This document shows, in pieces, positions 35,501 through 43,577 of a stretch of 64,000 bases of DNA. A program made the position numbers and the translations under genes. The stretch comes from JACKEQ01 sp041389565 (GTDB taxonomy: Bacteria > Myxococcota_A > UBA796 > GCA-2862545): positions 29,113-93,112 of the forward strand of contig JAWKRP010000033.1 in assembly GCA_041389565.1 (NCBI GenBank), in the 5' to 3' direction. Below the pieces are notes generated by a model. That model was not told the DNA's origin and made no database searches. It saw only the letters and a program-made list of their open reading frames with translations. Position 1 is the stretch's first letter, and every line of letters starts with the position of its first letter.

Positions 35501-37266
35501 CGGCCGAGTCGGACTGCGACACGGAGGTGATCGATCACCAGGGGGCGAACGCCTTCGCGAACGCCGCGCAGGCGGGCCTGCTGTCGTACCCGTCCGGGCG
35601 GACCGTGACCAACGCCGGCACCCATGTGCAGTTCGGCACCGGGAGCTCCTGGGACATCGTGATGCGCCGCACGCTCCCGACCGACCTCGTGCGCGCAGGC
35701 GAGCTGCACCTGGAGCTCACCTTCGACCGCCTCACGACCAGCTCGTCCACCAACGACGTGGGGCTGGCCCTCACGGACGGCTCGCGTGTGATCGGGCTCA
35801 TGCCGTCCGAACGGGACGGGCGCGCACGCACCCTGCGCGGAACCGACTCGGACAACGGCGTGAGCGCCGTGATCACCGGGTCCACCGCCGTGTTCGCCTC
35901 AGCGCCCCCCTTCGTGCTCACGATCGACATGGAGAACGGCCGCACCGACATCGTCGCGTACAACGACGCCGGCAACGTGTACACCGCGTCGGTCGCGGAG
36001 ATGCTCGACCTCACGAAGCCCCTGCAGGCCGTGTTCGTCGCCGAGCGCAGCATGGCGGTGGGGGTCGCGTCCCTCACGGTCCGCACGACCTCCGACCGCT
36101 ACTGCGACGACCTCGGCGGGTACTGCACGCCCACGGTCCCGAACGGCTCGGTGTGCGTGGGCAACGAGGTGTGCGAGTCGGGCGTCTGCGACGGCGGGTT
36201 CTGCAACCAGTGCACCAACCTGCCCACCCCGCTCGGGTGCGACTTCGACACGCAGTTCTGCACGTTCGGGTCGTGCAACGACAAGGGCGAGCTCGGCGAC
36301 AGCTGCCTGTTCGACGACCAGTGCGTGTCCGACATCTGCAACCCGCTGTTCGGCTGTGGCGACTGCGACGCGAACAGCGACTGCTCGTCCAACGAGTTCT
36401 GCGACCTCACGAACAACACCTGCACCCCCAAGGTGGCGAACGGACAGGCCTGCCTCGACGACTCCGTGTGCCAGAGCGACATCTGCGACGGCGTCGTGTG
36501 CGTCGAGTGCACGGCCATCCCCCAGGAGGGCTGCAACTTCGGCGCCGAGTTCTGCTCGCTCGGGTCGTGCAACCCCAAGGGAGGGCTCGGCGACGACTGC
36601 CTGCTCGACGACCAGTGCCAGTCCGGCATCTGCAACCCCCTCGCCGGCTGTGGGGACTGCGAGCGCAACAGCGACTGTGCGTCCAACGAGTTCTGCGACC
36701 TCACCGACAACACCTGCACGCTGAAGGTCGCGAACGGACAGGCCTGCCTCGACGACTCCGTGTGCCAGAGCAACATCTGCGACGGGGTCGTGTGCGTCGA
36801 GTGTACGGCCATCCCCCAGGAGGGCTGCAACTTCAGCAACGAGTACTGCTCGCTCGGGTCCTGCTACGACAAGGGCGCGGTGGGCGACAGCTGCCTGCTG
36901 GGCGGCGACTGCCAGTCCGGCATCTGCAACCTGCTCATCCAGGAGTGCGGCGAGTGCACGAGCAACAGCCAGTGCCCGAGCTCCGAGTTCTGCGCGGTGG
37001 GCACGAGCCTGTGCACGCCCGACGGCGACTTCGGCGACGCGTGCCTGCGGAACTCCGAGTGCGAGTCGGACCTCTGCAACCTCGTGACCGGCTGCATCGA
37101 GTGCGACGTGACGCACCCGTGCGGGTCGTTCGAGAGCTGCAACGTGGCCGGCGAGTGCATCGGGTACGGCTACCCGGGCGAGTTCTGCGTGCTGAACAGC
37201 GACTGCCGCTCGGGGTACTGCAACCCGAACGCGCCGCTCAACCCGTTCGACGCCAGCTGTGACTGA
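32539..37266 (+). CDS. Large Cys-rich surface protein with PLC-like domain
   Basis: 1575 residues. The signal peptide begins with repeat-encoded THGPSLRALGTHGPSLRA and ends at lipobox GSAC. An Asp/Ala/Thr linker of about 75 residues follows. Next is a PLC-like TIM-barrel region (about 115-400) where the usual first catalytic GTHNS reads GSRNS. From about 405 on are many short Cys repeats (C-x5-C type, as in myxobacterial surface proteins), interrupted by two related beta domains (about 575-770 and 1000-1190). A 98-residue block is almost duplicated (DNA period 294 bp, 36361 and 36655). Probably a lipidated surface adhesin or display protein; catalysis is doubtful. Confidence 0.82.
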   Translation: MTHGPSLRALGTHGPSLRAVLLALLVGSACKEPVDTDPPAEADADADTDTDADTDADADTDADADTDADADTDADADTDADADTDADADTDADADTDADADADTDADADADTDADTDVSTLCYGAASICDLPLHEVALLGSRNSALSEAYGIADGLASQRLSISEQLDVGVRHLDWDVFTCADPLSGELCLCDASGCADGEQVSYADVLTELEMWLDDHPTEVVRITQAPATASVASAIPGVLASTGLADLQATPAEVASSTWGELAAARHPLVVHGPYDAANPALAAFHPLTSFHVTEGGLPATSAWPCTDALGALPEAGDTVVIDHRWSWRYDQPRFDVAACANTATEVAAHLDACDALGIGTVWADFLDSGPGPYLGVNRLNGVDHLAVPFADQCLPFTACADDGACSGEACAPEGFCVECVDHGDCVASEHCDFETSQCVPDQTTGADCTVNDECTSGACDTGVCAACDDAGDCGLGQTCNSGTCEGLPPIGTTCSLDLQCASGVCDQGACVECTDTPTQRGCASGAEYCEANTCLPRGELGAACSTDVECFSGACIDGTCASGSCSSESDCEDVVFVDLDARSILEAADAGVLSFPNGRPTLQNDALVFPTCSRFDVLIRMDMPDDWYTDEGGTFSALIDAAGSFMFTVSGPSAGTSLGDLSVPSIDPDVEFRIYHLDDRGDRLGVGTLSYSTFLDDTYTYTGPTHAIREIFRGTEMRYEIVGPGDSLREDINTYLLGGTHDFLLVCGENTGLRLRHLTVGAGDYTCHEASGECRPKASFGESCATTGDDGCYSRVCEGGTCGGCTADTGCDFDTEFCSAGACVDRRAGGEGCSDRDQCASDVCLPPRSSESCRDENSGTGVDVFLPGATCETNRVCAECFDNDDCAPSEFCGLDNACYADLPNDTACTSDAMCAGGICDALACASCTNFYLPTGQPEGCDFAAEYCELGDCYPKGEEGDTCAFDDQCESDVCAFGICRDDCTAESDCDTEVIDHQGANAFANAAQAGLLSYPSGRTVTNAGTHVQFGTGSSWDIVMRRTLPTDLVRAGELHLELTFDRLTTSSSTNDVGLALTDGSRVIGLMPSERDGRARTLRGTDSDNGVSAVITGSTAVFASAPPFVLTIDMENGRTDIVAYNDAGNVYTASVAEMLDLTKPLQAVFVAERSMAVGVASLTVRTTSDRYCDDLGGYCTPTVPNGSVCVGNEVCESGVCDGGFCNQCTNLPTPLGCDFDTQFCTFGSCNDKGELGDSCLFDDQCVSDICNPLFGCGDCDANSDCSSNEFCDLTNNTCTPKVANGQACLDDSVCQSDICDGVVCVECTAIPQEGCNFGAEFCSLGSCNPKGGLGDDCLLDDQCQSGICNPLAGCGDCERNSDCASNEFCDLTDNTCTLKVANGQACLDDSVCQSNICDGVVCVECTAIPQEGCNFSNEYCSLGSCYDKGAVGDSCLLGGDCQSGICNLLIQECGECTSNSQCPSSEFCAVGTSLCTPDGDFGDACLRNSECESDLCNLVTGCIECDVTHPCGSFESCNVAGECIGYGYPGEFCVLNSDCRSGYCNPNAPLNPFDASCD
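36361..36948 (+). repeat. Near-identical 294-bp tandem duplication in the Cys-rich gene
   Basis: Two adjacent units starting at GACTGCGA (36361 and 36655) encode 98-residue blocks that share long identical stretches such as KVANGQACLDDSVCQS and DGVVCVECTAIPQEGCNF. The similarity at DNA level indicates recent duplication or gene conversion within the gene. Confidence 0.8.
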
Positions 37267-37269
37267 CCG

Positions 37270-40200
37270 TCAGCGCCCGCACGCCTCGGCCACCGCCGGA
37301 CGGTCGAGCGCGGCGTCCTGCACGCGCAGGCGGTGGTCGAGCGCTTCGGCTTCCTGACACAGCCTGCGGGCGATCTCGGACTTCCCCCCGTCGTGCATCA
37401 CGACCGCGAGCTCGATGCGCGCCCGCACGGCTGTGTCTCCGTCGGCCCCGGGGAGCAGGCGCTCGTACAGGCGCCGCGCACGCGCCGTCTGCCCTTCGGA
37501 CGCGAGCAGGAGCGCGCGCTGCAGGAGGAGCGAGCGCACCTCCGGCGTGGTGGGCTCGAGATCGTCCACGAACGGATGGCTCACCGTCGCGCGGACGGCT
37601 TCGGTGCGCTGGCTCGCGAGGGACTCCGCCCACACCTCCGCGTACAGCGCGCCGAACCCCTCCGGCGTACGGGCCCGGACGAGCGGGATCCACGGCCCCG
37701 GATCGCGCTTCAGGCCCCGCAGCACCATCGCGCGGACCTCCGGCTCCTCGAGATCCAGCGCCCGTAGGCCCGCGAGGGCGGCGTCCCACTCTCCCAGCGC
37801 GACGTCGAGCTCCACGCGGGCCACGGCATCCGGCGCAGCCGCCCGGGCCTCCTGCAGGCGGGACGCTGCCCAGGCCCGTATCCACGGGGGATCTTCGACC
37901 GGGCGCGCCGTCCCGCCCCACACGGACAGGTCGTGCACGGTGACCTTTGCGTGGCCCGCGGCCACCTGCGGCTCCGCGTCGATCCGGATGCGGAGCGCCG
38001 CGGGCGCGTCCTCCGCTGAGGTGGCCCGCACGAAGGTGCTCGCGGCTCCGCCTCCGGGTGTCAGCTCGCACACGGTCTCTGCGGCGCCCTCCCGAAGCCC
38101 ACGGTGGACGAACAGCCGGTGCAGCGCAGCATGGCGCTCGCGCTCGAGGGCGGTGTAGCGGCGTGCCCGCTCGCGCAGCCCCCGGTCGCTGCAGTGGCTG
38201 ATCTGGCCGACCCGCAGGTTCCCGCCCCAGGCCTCCAGCGCCAGCGTCTGGATCGGCTCGCCGCTCCGGTCGACCAGCTCGAACGAGACGATCACGCCGG
38301 GCTCCAGCTGCTCGACGGTGACCCCCACGTCCAGCCCGACCTCCCCACTGTCCGTGGGGTCCAGCGGGAGCTCGGCGAGCAGGCCATCCGCGCCGATGGC
38401 GTCGATGCGGAGCCCGTCCGGGTCCGCCGACAGCACCGCGGGCCGGCGCCACTCCAGCGCGCCGGACACCTCGTCTCCCGCCACCCGCCAGTCGGGGGGC
38501 CCGTCCCGGTGGGCCTGTGCGGCGGCCGACGCCCGGAGCACCCGCCACTCCGGGTCGTCACGGAGGGACAGCGCGCGATCGTACATCCGGACCGCATCCC
38601 CGGGACGGCGCTGGCGCACCCACAGCGCGGCCGCGAGCGCGAAGTCCGCGGCAGCCGCGCGATCGGTCGCCATCGCCTCCGCCTGGGAGCTCAGCGCACC
38701 TGCCGTCTCGAGCTCGAACCCGAACCGCACCAGGTCGAGGATCGCACGCGCACCCGTCGCCACGTCGTCCTTCCGGGCCTCCGCCACCACCGGGAGCGCG
38801 GCGTCCCCCTGTCCCAGCACCCAGAGGTGGTGGTCGTCGTCCCAGAGCCGGGCCAGCAGCTCGTCCGACCCGTCTCCGTCGACATCCACCACCGCGAACG
38901 GCTCGGCGCCGTGCACCAGCATGCCCTCCCCCGCGACCGTCCCATCCGTCCCCGCGGACAGCCCCACGAGCCACAGGTACGGCCCGTTGGCGTTCACGTG
39001 GGCCGCGATCTCGACGCGCCCGTCTCCATCGAAGTCTCCGGGGTGGATCCCCGCGACGACGAAGGGACCGGGGGGCGGCGGCACCTCCAGCGCGTGGACC
39101 AGCGTCCCGTCGTCGCCCACCCGGAACCCGTGCAGCCCCGGAGCGAGTCGGCTCGGGGACGCCGGACCGTTCGCATACAGGTCTTCGACCGCGCTCACGC
39201 CGACGATCAGCCAGCGTGCACCGTCCGGCCCGGTCGTGAGCGCCGCGTCGGGGCCGCCCTGGAAGCGGAAGCGCTGCTTCAGGACCAGGCCGTCCGGCCC
39301 GCCATCGTAGACCCGCAGGTCGTCGCCCTCCCACAACCCCGTCGCGACCACCAGCTCGTCGTCCCCGTCGCGATCGAGGTCGACGGCCAGCACCTGGCGC
39401 AGGTCGGCCCCGATCGACCCATCGCCGGACAGGGCGTTCCGCGCTTCCCACCCGTCTTCGCCCCGGTCGGACCGCGTGAGCGCGCGCGTCGGGTACTGCG
39501 ACCCCGTGTAGAGCTCCCGGACGCCGTCTCCGTCCACGTCCGCGAACGTGGCGTCTCCGAGGAACGCGGTCTCGTCGGACACCTCGCCCAGGGGCGACAG
39601 GTCCTCTCCCAGGGACCACGCCTGGAGCGCGCCGCGTTCACCGGCCGGGAACCCCACGAGCACGGGCTCGTCTCCCGCCGCCAGCAGCGGGTGGTTGAAG
39701 CCGAAGGACATCGGCGGCAGCGCCACGGACCGGCGCTCCGGCAGGCCCGGGACCGTATCGACCCACACCACGCGTCCTTCGTCCTGCGCGACCAGCACGG
39801 CACCGCCACCCGCCTCGGGTGGGAGCGGCTCGATCCACAAGGGCCGGAACGGCGTGCGATGGGCGGAACGCAGCGCCGCGAAGGGCCCCTCGAGGACCGG
39901 GGACACCGTGGCCCCGGGCGTGTCGAACCGGCGCAGGGCCACCAACGCCGCGGCCCGCAGCGGGCGGACCTCCGGATCGGCGTCGCCCTCGAGGGTCTCG
40001 AGCAGTCGCTCCCAGTCCCGCTCGCGGGCGAGCAGTCGCGCCATCGCGCGGCGCACCGGACGCCGCTGGGCCTCACCGGCCGCGAGGTAGGCACGCGCGA
40101 GCATCTCCCGCGCCCCGGCCACGTCACCGGCCGCGAGCAGCTGCTCGTGGTGCGCCAGCCACGCCTCGGCGACCGCCGGGGTGTCGCGCACGGACGCGTC

Positions 40201-41469
40201 GGCCACGAACGACTCCAGCACCTCGGTCGCGCGGTCGCGCTCGCCGGCCTCGAGGCGCTGCGCAAGGGTCGGCAGCAGCGCATCCAGGCGCTCCTCCGCG
40301 ATCCGCTCGTTCTCGCCGCGCACCCACACACCGTGCCCCCACAGCCCTCCGAGGACGCCCACGGCACTCGCGCCCACGAGCGCTGCCGTGGCTCCCATCG
40401 CGACCAGGAGCCCCCGCTGGCGTCGGGCCCACAGGCGTGCGCGGCCCGCAGGCCCCAGGGGGTACGCCTGCAGCGGGCGATGGGCGAGCCAGGCCTCGAG
40501 ATCGTCCGCGAGCGCGGCCGCGGACGGGTACCGGTCCGCGCCGGGGGACAGCGCCATCCGCACGATGGCTTCCAGGTCCGCGCCCAGACCCGACGTCGTC
40601 GGGAGGGCGAGGGTTCGGCTCCGCACGATGCGCTCCGCCGACAGCGAAGGATGCGAGGCCCTCGGCCAGGGACGCTCGCCGCAGAGGACCTCGAACGCCG
40701 TCACGCCCAGCGCGAACACGTCCGAGCGCTCGGAAGCGGCCTCCCCGTCGAGCCGCTCGGGGGACAGGTACGCCAGCGTGCCGGCGAGCACGAGCTCGCT
40801 GTCGGTGTCGCCCGCGAGCCCGAAGTCCACGATCCGGGGCACGCCGCTCGGTTCCACCACCACGTTCGCCGGCTTCAGGTCGCGATGCAGGACCCCGGCG
40901 GCGTGTGCGGCCGCGACCCCGCGAGCGATGCGCGCCAGCACCGCGACCCTCTCGTCGAGCCCGCGCCCACGGGCCCATGCGTCCAGCGCGTCCCCGTGGA
41001 CCAGCTCCATCGCGAGCCAGGCGAGGTCGCCGTGCTGCCCCACCTCGATCACGTGCGGGATGTGCACGTCGCGCACGTCCGCGAGCGCCTGCGCTTCCGA
41101 GACCGCCGTGCGGCCCGAGTGCAGCACCTTCAGCGCCACCCGCCGCCGCGGGGACTCCTGCTCGGCCACGAACACCCGGCCCATCCCGCCCTGCCCCAGG
41201 GGGTACAGGCGCCGGTAGGGCCCGATCTGCTCGGGCAGCTCGCGCTCGGGCGGCGCACCGTCCGCCACCACGTCGACCGCCAGCGCCCACTGGACGATCG
41301 ACACGTCGAGCGACCTCCCCGACCGGTCGCTCGCGAGCATCGCCTCCACCCGGGGCCGCAGGTCTTCCGGGACCTCCGCGATCCGCTGCTTCAGCGAGGC
41401 GTCGGACAGGTCGCACAGCTGGTCGAACCAGTCGAGGATGGCGGCCTGGGAGCCGGGGTCGTCGGTCAC
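37270..41469 (-). CDS. Giant membrane Ser/Thr kinase with FG-GAP beta-propeller
   Basis: 1399 residues. The kinase domain (about 84-345) is complete: GQGGMGRVF, ALKV lysine, HRDLKPANV, VDFGLAG. A transmembrane helix near 365-390 (LLVAMGATAALVGASAVGVL) separates it from an outside part of about 1000 residues. That part has a helical region, then FG-GAP/VCBS-like Ca2+ motifs (FADVDGDGVRELY, DLDRDGDDELVV, DFDGDGRVEIA, DVDGDGSDELL), a beta-sandwich and a helical tail. The propeller is probably the sensor. The GTG at 41469 has GGAG 8 bases upstream. The sigma factor is divergent, and the stop is 3 bp from the convergent surface-protein gene. Confidence 0.9.
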   Translation of the reverse strand: MTDDPGSQAAILDWFDQLCDLSDASLKQRIAEVPEDLRPRVEAMLASDRSGRSLDVSIVQWALAVDVVADGAPPERELPEQIGPYRRLYPLGQGGMGRVFVAEQESPRRRVALKVLHSGRTAVSEAQALADVRDVHIPHVIEVGQHGDLAWLAMELVHGDALDAWARGRGLDERVAVLARIARGVAAAHAAGVLHRDLKPANVVVEPSGVPRIVDFGLAGDTDSELVLAGTLAYLSPERLDGEAASERSDVFALGVTAFEVLCGERPWPRASHPSLSAERIVRSRTLALPTTSGLGADLEAIVRMALSPGADRYPSAAALADDLEAWLAHRPLQAYPLGPAGRARLWARRQRGLLVAMGATAALVGASAVGVLGGLWGHGVWVRGENERIAEERLDALLPTLAQRLEAGERDRATEVLESFVADASVRDTPAVAEAWLAHHEQLLAAGDVAGAREMLARAYLAAGEAQRRPVRRAMARLLARERDWERLLETLEGDADPEVRPLRAAALVALRRFDTPGATVSPVLEGPFAALRSAHRTPFRPLWIEPLPPEAGGGAVLVAQDEGRVVWVDTVPGLPERRSVALPPMSFGFNHPLLAAGDEPVLVGFPAGERGALQAWSLGEDLSPLGEVSDETAFLGDATFADVDGDGVRELYTGSQYPTRALTRSDRGEDGWEARNALSGDGSIGADLRQVLAVDLDRDGDDELVVATGLWEGDDLRVYDGGPDGLVLKQRFRFQGGPDAALTTGPDGARWLIVGVSAVEDLYANGPASPSRLAPGLHGFRVGDDGTLVHALEVPPPPGPFVVAGIHPGDFDGDGRVEIAAHVNANGPYLWLVGLSAGTDGTVAGEGMLVHGAEPFAVVDVDGDGSDELLARLWDDDHHLWVLGQGDAALPVVAEARKDDVATGARAILDLVRFGFELETAGALSSQAEAMATDRAAAADFALAAALWVRQRRPGDAVRMYDRALSLRDDPEWRVLRASAAAQAHRDGPPDWRVAGDEVSGALEWRRPAVLSADPDGLRIDAIGADGLLAELPLDPTDSGEVGLDVGVTVEQLEPGVIVSFELVDRSGEPIQTLALEAWGGNLRVGQISHCSDRGLRERARRYTALERERHAALHRLFVHRGLREGAAETVCELTPGGGAASTFVRATSAEDAPAALRIRIDAEPQVAAGHAKVTVHDLSVWGGTARPVEDPPWIRAWAASRLQEARAAAPDAVARVELDVALGEWDAALAGLRALDLEEPEVRAMVLRGLKRDPGPWIPLVRARTPEGFGALYAEVWAESLASQRTEAVRATVSHPFVDDLEPTTPEVRSLLLQRALLLASEGQTARARRLYERLLPGADGDTAVRARIELAVVMHDGGKSEIARRLCQEAEALDHRLRVQDAALDRPAVAEACGR

Positions 41470-41505
41470 GGTCGCCGCTCCGGGACGAGGGGTCGGCAGG
41501 CCCGG

Positions 41506-41511
41506 TATAAT
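41506..41511 (+). promoter_or_regulatory. Perfect TATAAT -10 box for the sigma-factor gene
   Basis: TATAAT lies 7 bases before the GTG at 41519, which puts the expected transcription start at or within a base or two of the start codon. The -35 region (GGGACG near 41482-41487) is weak. A consensus -10 in such GC-rich DNA is unlikely by chance and supports 41519 as the start. Confidence 0.65.
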
Positions 41512-41518
41512 CGGCTGC

Positions 41519-42019
41519 GTGCCCCACCCGCCCCCCAACGACGACCTCGTTGCCGCCCTGTACGACGAGCTCCGCCGCCGCGCTCGCCGTCTGGTCGACC
41601 ACCACGGGGGCTCGGTGGCGCCCTCGTCGCTCGTGCACGAGGCGATGGAGAAGCTCTACCGGGCCGATCCCGACCGCTGGAACGACGAGGTGCACTTCAA
41701 GGCGACCGCGGCGCGGGCGATGCGGCAGGTGCTCCTCGACCGCGTGAAGGCCAAAGGCCGGGCGAAGCGCTGGGGTGGGCTCGACCGCGTGACGCTCGAC
41801 GGGGTCGGCGAGTCACCCGCACACATCGACGCGATCGACCTCCACAACGCGCTGGAGGCGCTCGACGCCGCGCGTCCGCGGACGGCCGAGGTCGTGCGGC
41901 TGCGGATCCTCGGGGGGATGGAGCAGCACGAGATCGCCACGATGCTGGACGTGAGCGAGGCGACCGTGAAGCGCGAGTGGCGTGCCGGGCGGGCCTTCGT
42001 GCTTTCGTGGATGGGCTGA
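41519..42019 (+). CDS. TIGR02999-type (ECF-like) RNA polymerase sigma factor
   Basis: 166 residues. Region 2 reads LYDELRRRARRLV...SLVHEAMEKLYRAD and the following HFKATAARAMRQVLLDRVKAKGR, as in the Gemmata/Myxococcus sigma-70 family TIGR02999. Region 4 has the helix-turn-helix GGMEQHEIATMLDVSEATVKREWR. These sigma factors are commonly encoded beside Ser/Thr kinases that regulate them by phosphorylation, and here a giant kinase starts divergently 49 bp away. The transcript appears leaderless (TATAAT at 41506). Targets are unknown; the repetitive region downstream or the kinase at 43578 are candidates. Confidence 0.9.
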   Translation: MPHPPPNDDLVAALYDELRRRARRLVDHHGGSVAPSSLVHEAMEKLYRADPDRWNDEVHFKATAARAMRQVLLDRVKAKGRAKRWGGLDRVTLDGVGESPAHIDAIDLHNALEALDAARPRTAEVVRLRILGGMEQHEIATMLDVSEATVKREWRAGRAFVLSWMG

Positions 42020-43577
42020 ACGGACGACCGGCGCGCGAAAGCCCAGCAGCGTCTGGAATCCCCCGTCGACGTTCTTGGGCGAACGCCAGATTTCAAGGAC
42101 GGGCCCGGTGGACGAGACCTCGTCTGCGCCGGGTGGCCACGAAAGTGGAGCGTCTCGGCAGCCCCATCGACGTTGCTGGGGGAACGCCCGATTTTTCAAC
42201 GCAGGGGTCGCTGGGGTGGCAGAGAAGCAGAGGTTCGGGGCCAGCGCGAGACGGTGGAGAGACCTCGTCTCCGCCGACGTGGACGCCGTCGTCACCCTTG
42301 GCTCGTCTCTGCCGGCGCAGACGCCGTCGTCACCCATTGCGCTCGTCTCTGCCAGCGCGGACGTCGGCCCCATCGACGGCGTTCAGCGAGGCCGCAGGCG
42401 TCGGGCACGGTCCCGGCCCCATCGATGACGCAAGCGACCCGGTCGAACCGTGCTCGATGCAGGCCGCAGCGGTCTACAGAACCGCAAGTGGAGGACGAAG
42501 TCCGGAACGCGCAGCGCGCTCGCGCGCGGAGTAACTGGAGCTTGTTGGCCCCTTCGGACGGCCCGAGGGTCGAGGCTCCGTTCCCAGCTCTCGTTTGGGG
42601 ATGGACGCGGACGCTGTCCTCACCGACGCGCGCGTCTCTGCCGGCGCGGACGCTGTCCTGACACGCTCGTCTCCGCCGACGTGGACGCTGACTCACCGAC
42701 ACGCTCGTCTCCGCCGACGTGGACGTGGACACGGACGCGGGAGCATTCGCTGCCATCGGGTGGCCACGAAAGCGGACGTCTCGACAGCCCTATCGACGTT
42801 GCTGGGGGAACGCCCGATTTCAACGCAGGGGTCGCTGAGGGGGCAGAGACGCAGAGGTCCGGGGCCAAGCTTGGCAGGGCGACGGAGGAATATGGACGCA
42901 GATGCTGTCCTCACGACGAGAGTGGTCTTCTGGCGCGGACGTCGTGGCGCATGAGACGGTGGACGACGAGACCTCGTCTCCGCCGACGTGGACGCCGTCG
43001 TCACCCCGAGCCTGTCTCTGCCGGCGCAGACGCCGTCGTCACCCCATTGCGCTCGTCTCTGCCAGCGCGACGTCGGCCCCATCGACGGCGATCAGCGAGG
43101 CCGCAGGCGTCGGGCACGGTCCTGCCCCATCGATGACGCAAGCGACCCGGTCGAAGAGCTACACAGAGGTTCGGGCCAACGGTCCACCCGGGCGACGGAG
43201 GAAAATGGACGCAGATGCTGTCCTCACGACGAGAGTGGTCTTCTGGCGCGGACGTCGTGGCGCGCGAGGACGCGGACCTGGGCCCCATCGGTGTCGTTCA
43301 GCGAGGTCGCAGGCGTCGGGTACGGTCCCGGCTGCGGGGACCGACGCGGACGCGGGCGTCACCGACGTCCTCGTCTCTGCCTGCGCGGACGCTGTTCTGA
43401 CCGACACGCTCGTCTCCGCCGACGTGAGCGCAGCCCTCCCGACCCCGTCGTCACCGACCCCGTGGACTCCGCCGACGCCGTCTCCGCCGTGCAACCTACG
43501 GTCCTCGCGGGCGGAGCGCCCCCGACGCGCAGACCGCGCTCGCCGGATGGTATGGAACGGCTCGCCGGGGGGCTGGG
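42020..43577. repeat. 1.56-kb gene-free mosaic of nested direct repeats
   Basis: No convincing coding region on either strand. Long repeats: 42131-42243 with 42758-42867 (plus a diverged third copy near 42062-42100), 42248-42447 with 42953-43155 (a partial third near 43284-43333), and 42877-42950 with 43190-43263. Inside them is a minisatellite beginning CTCGTCTCYGCC at 42264, 42302, 42342, 42666, 42704, 42973, 43052, 43370 and 43409, with variants at 42631 and 43011. Period within clusters is 35-41 bp. It separates the sigma factor from the kinase-FGE gene and would hold that gene's promoter. Confidence 0.82.

Noticed and set aside
42020..43577. CRISPR-like array in the repeat mosaic
   Set aside because: Units vary in sequence and spacing, are nested within longer duplications, and have no unique spacers of constant length.
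43000..43577. Upstream extensions of frames into the kinase-FGE gene
   Set aside because: They cross the repeat mosaic with broken frames; the GTG at 43578 starts a standard kinase N-terminus.
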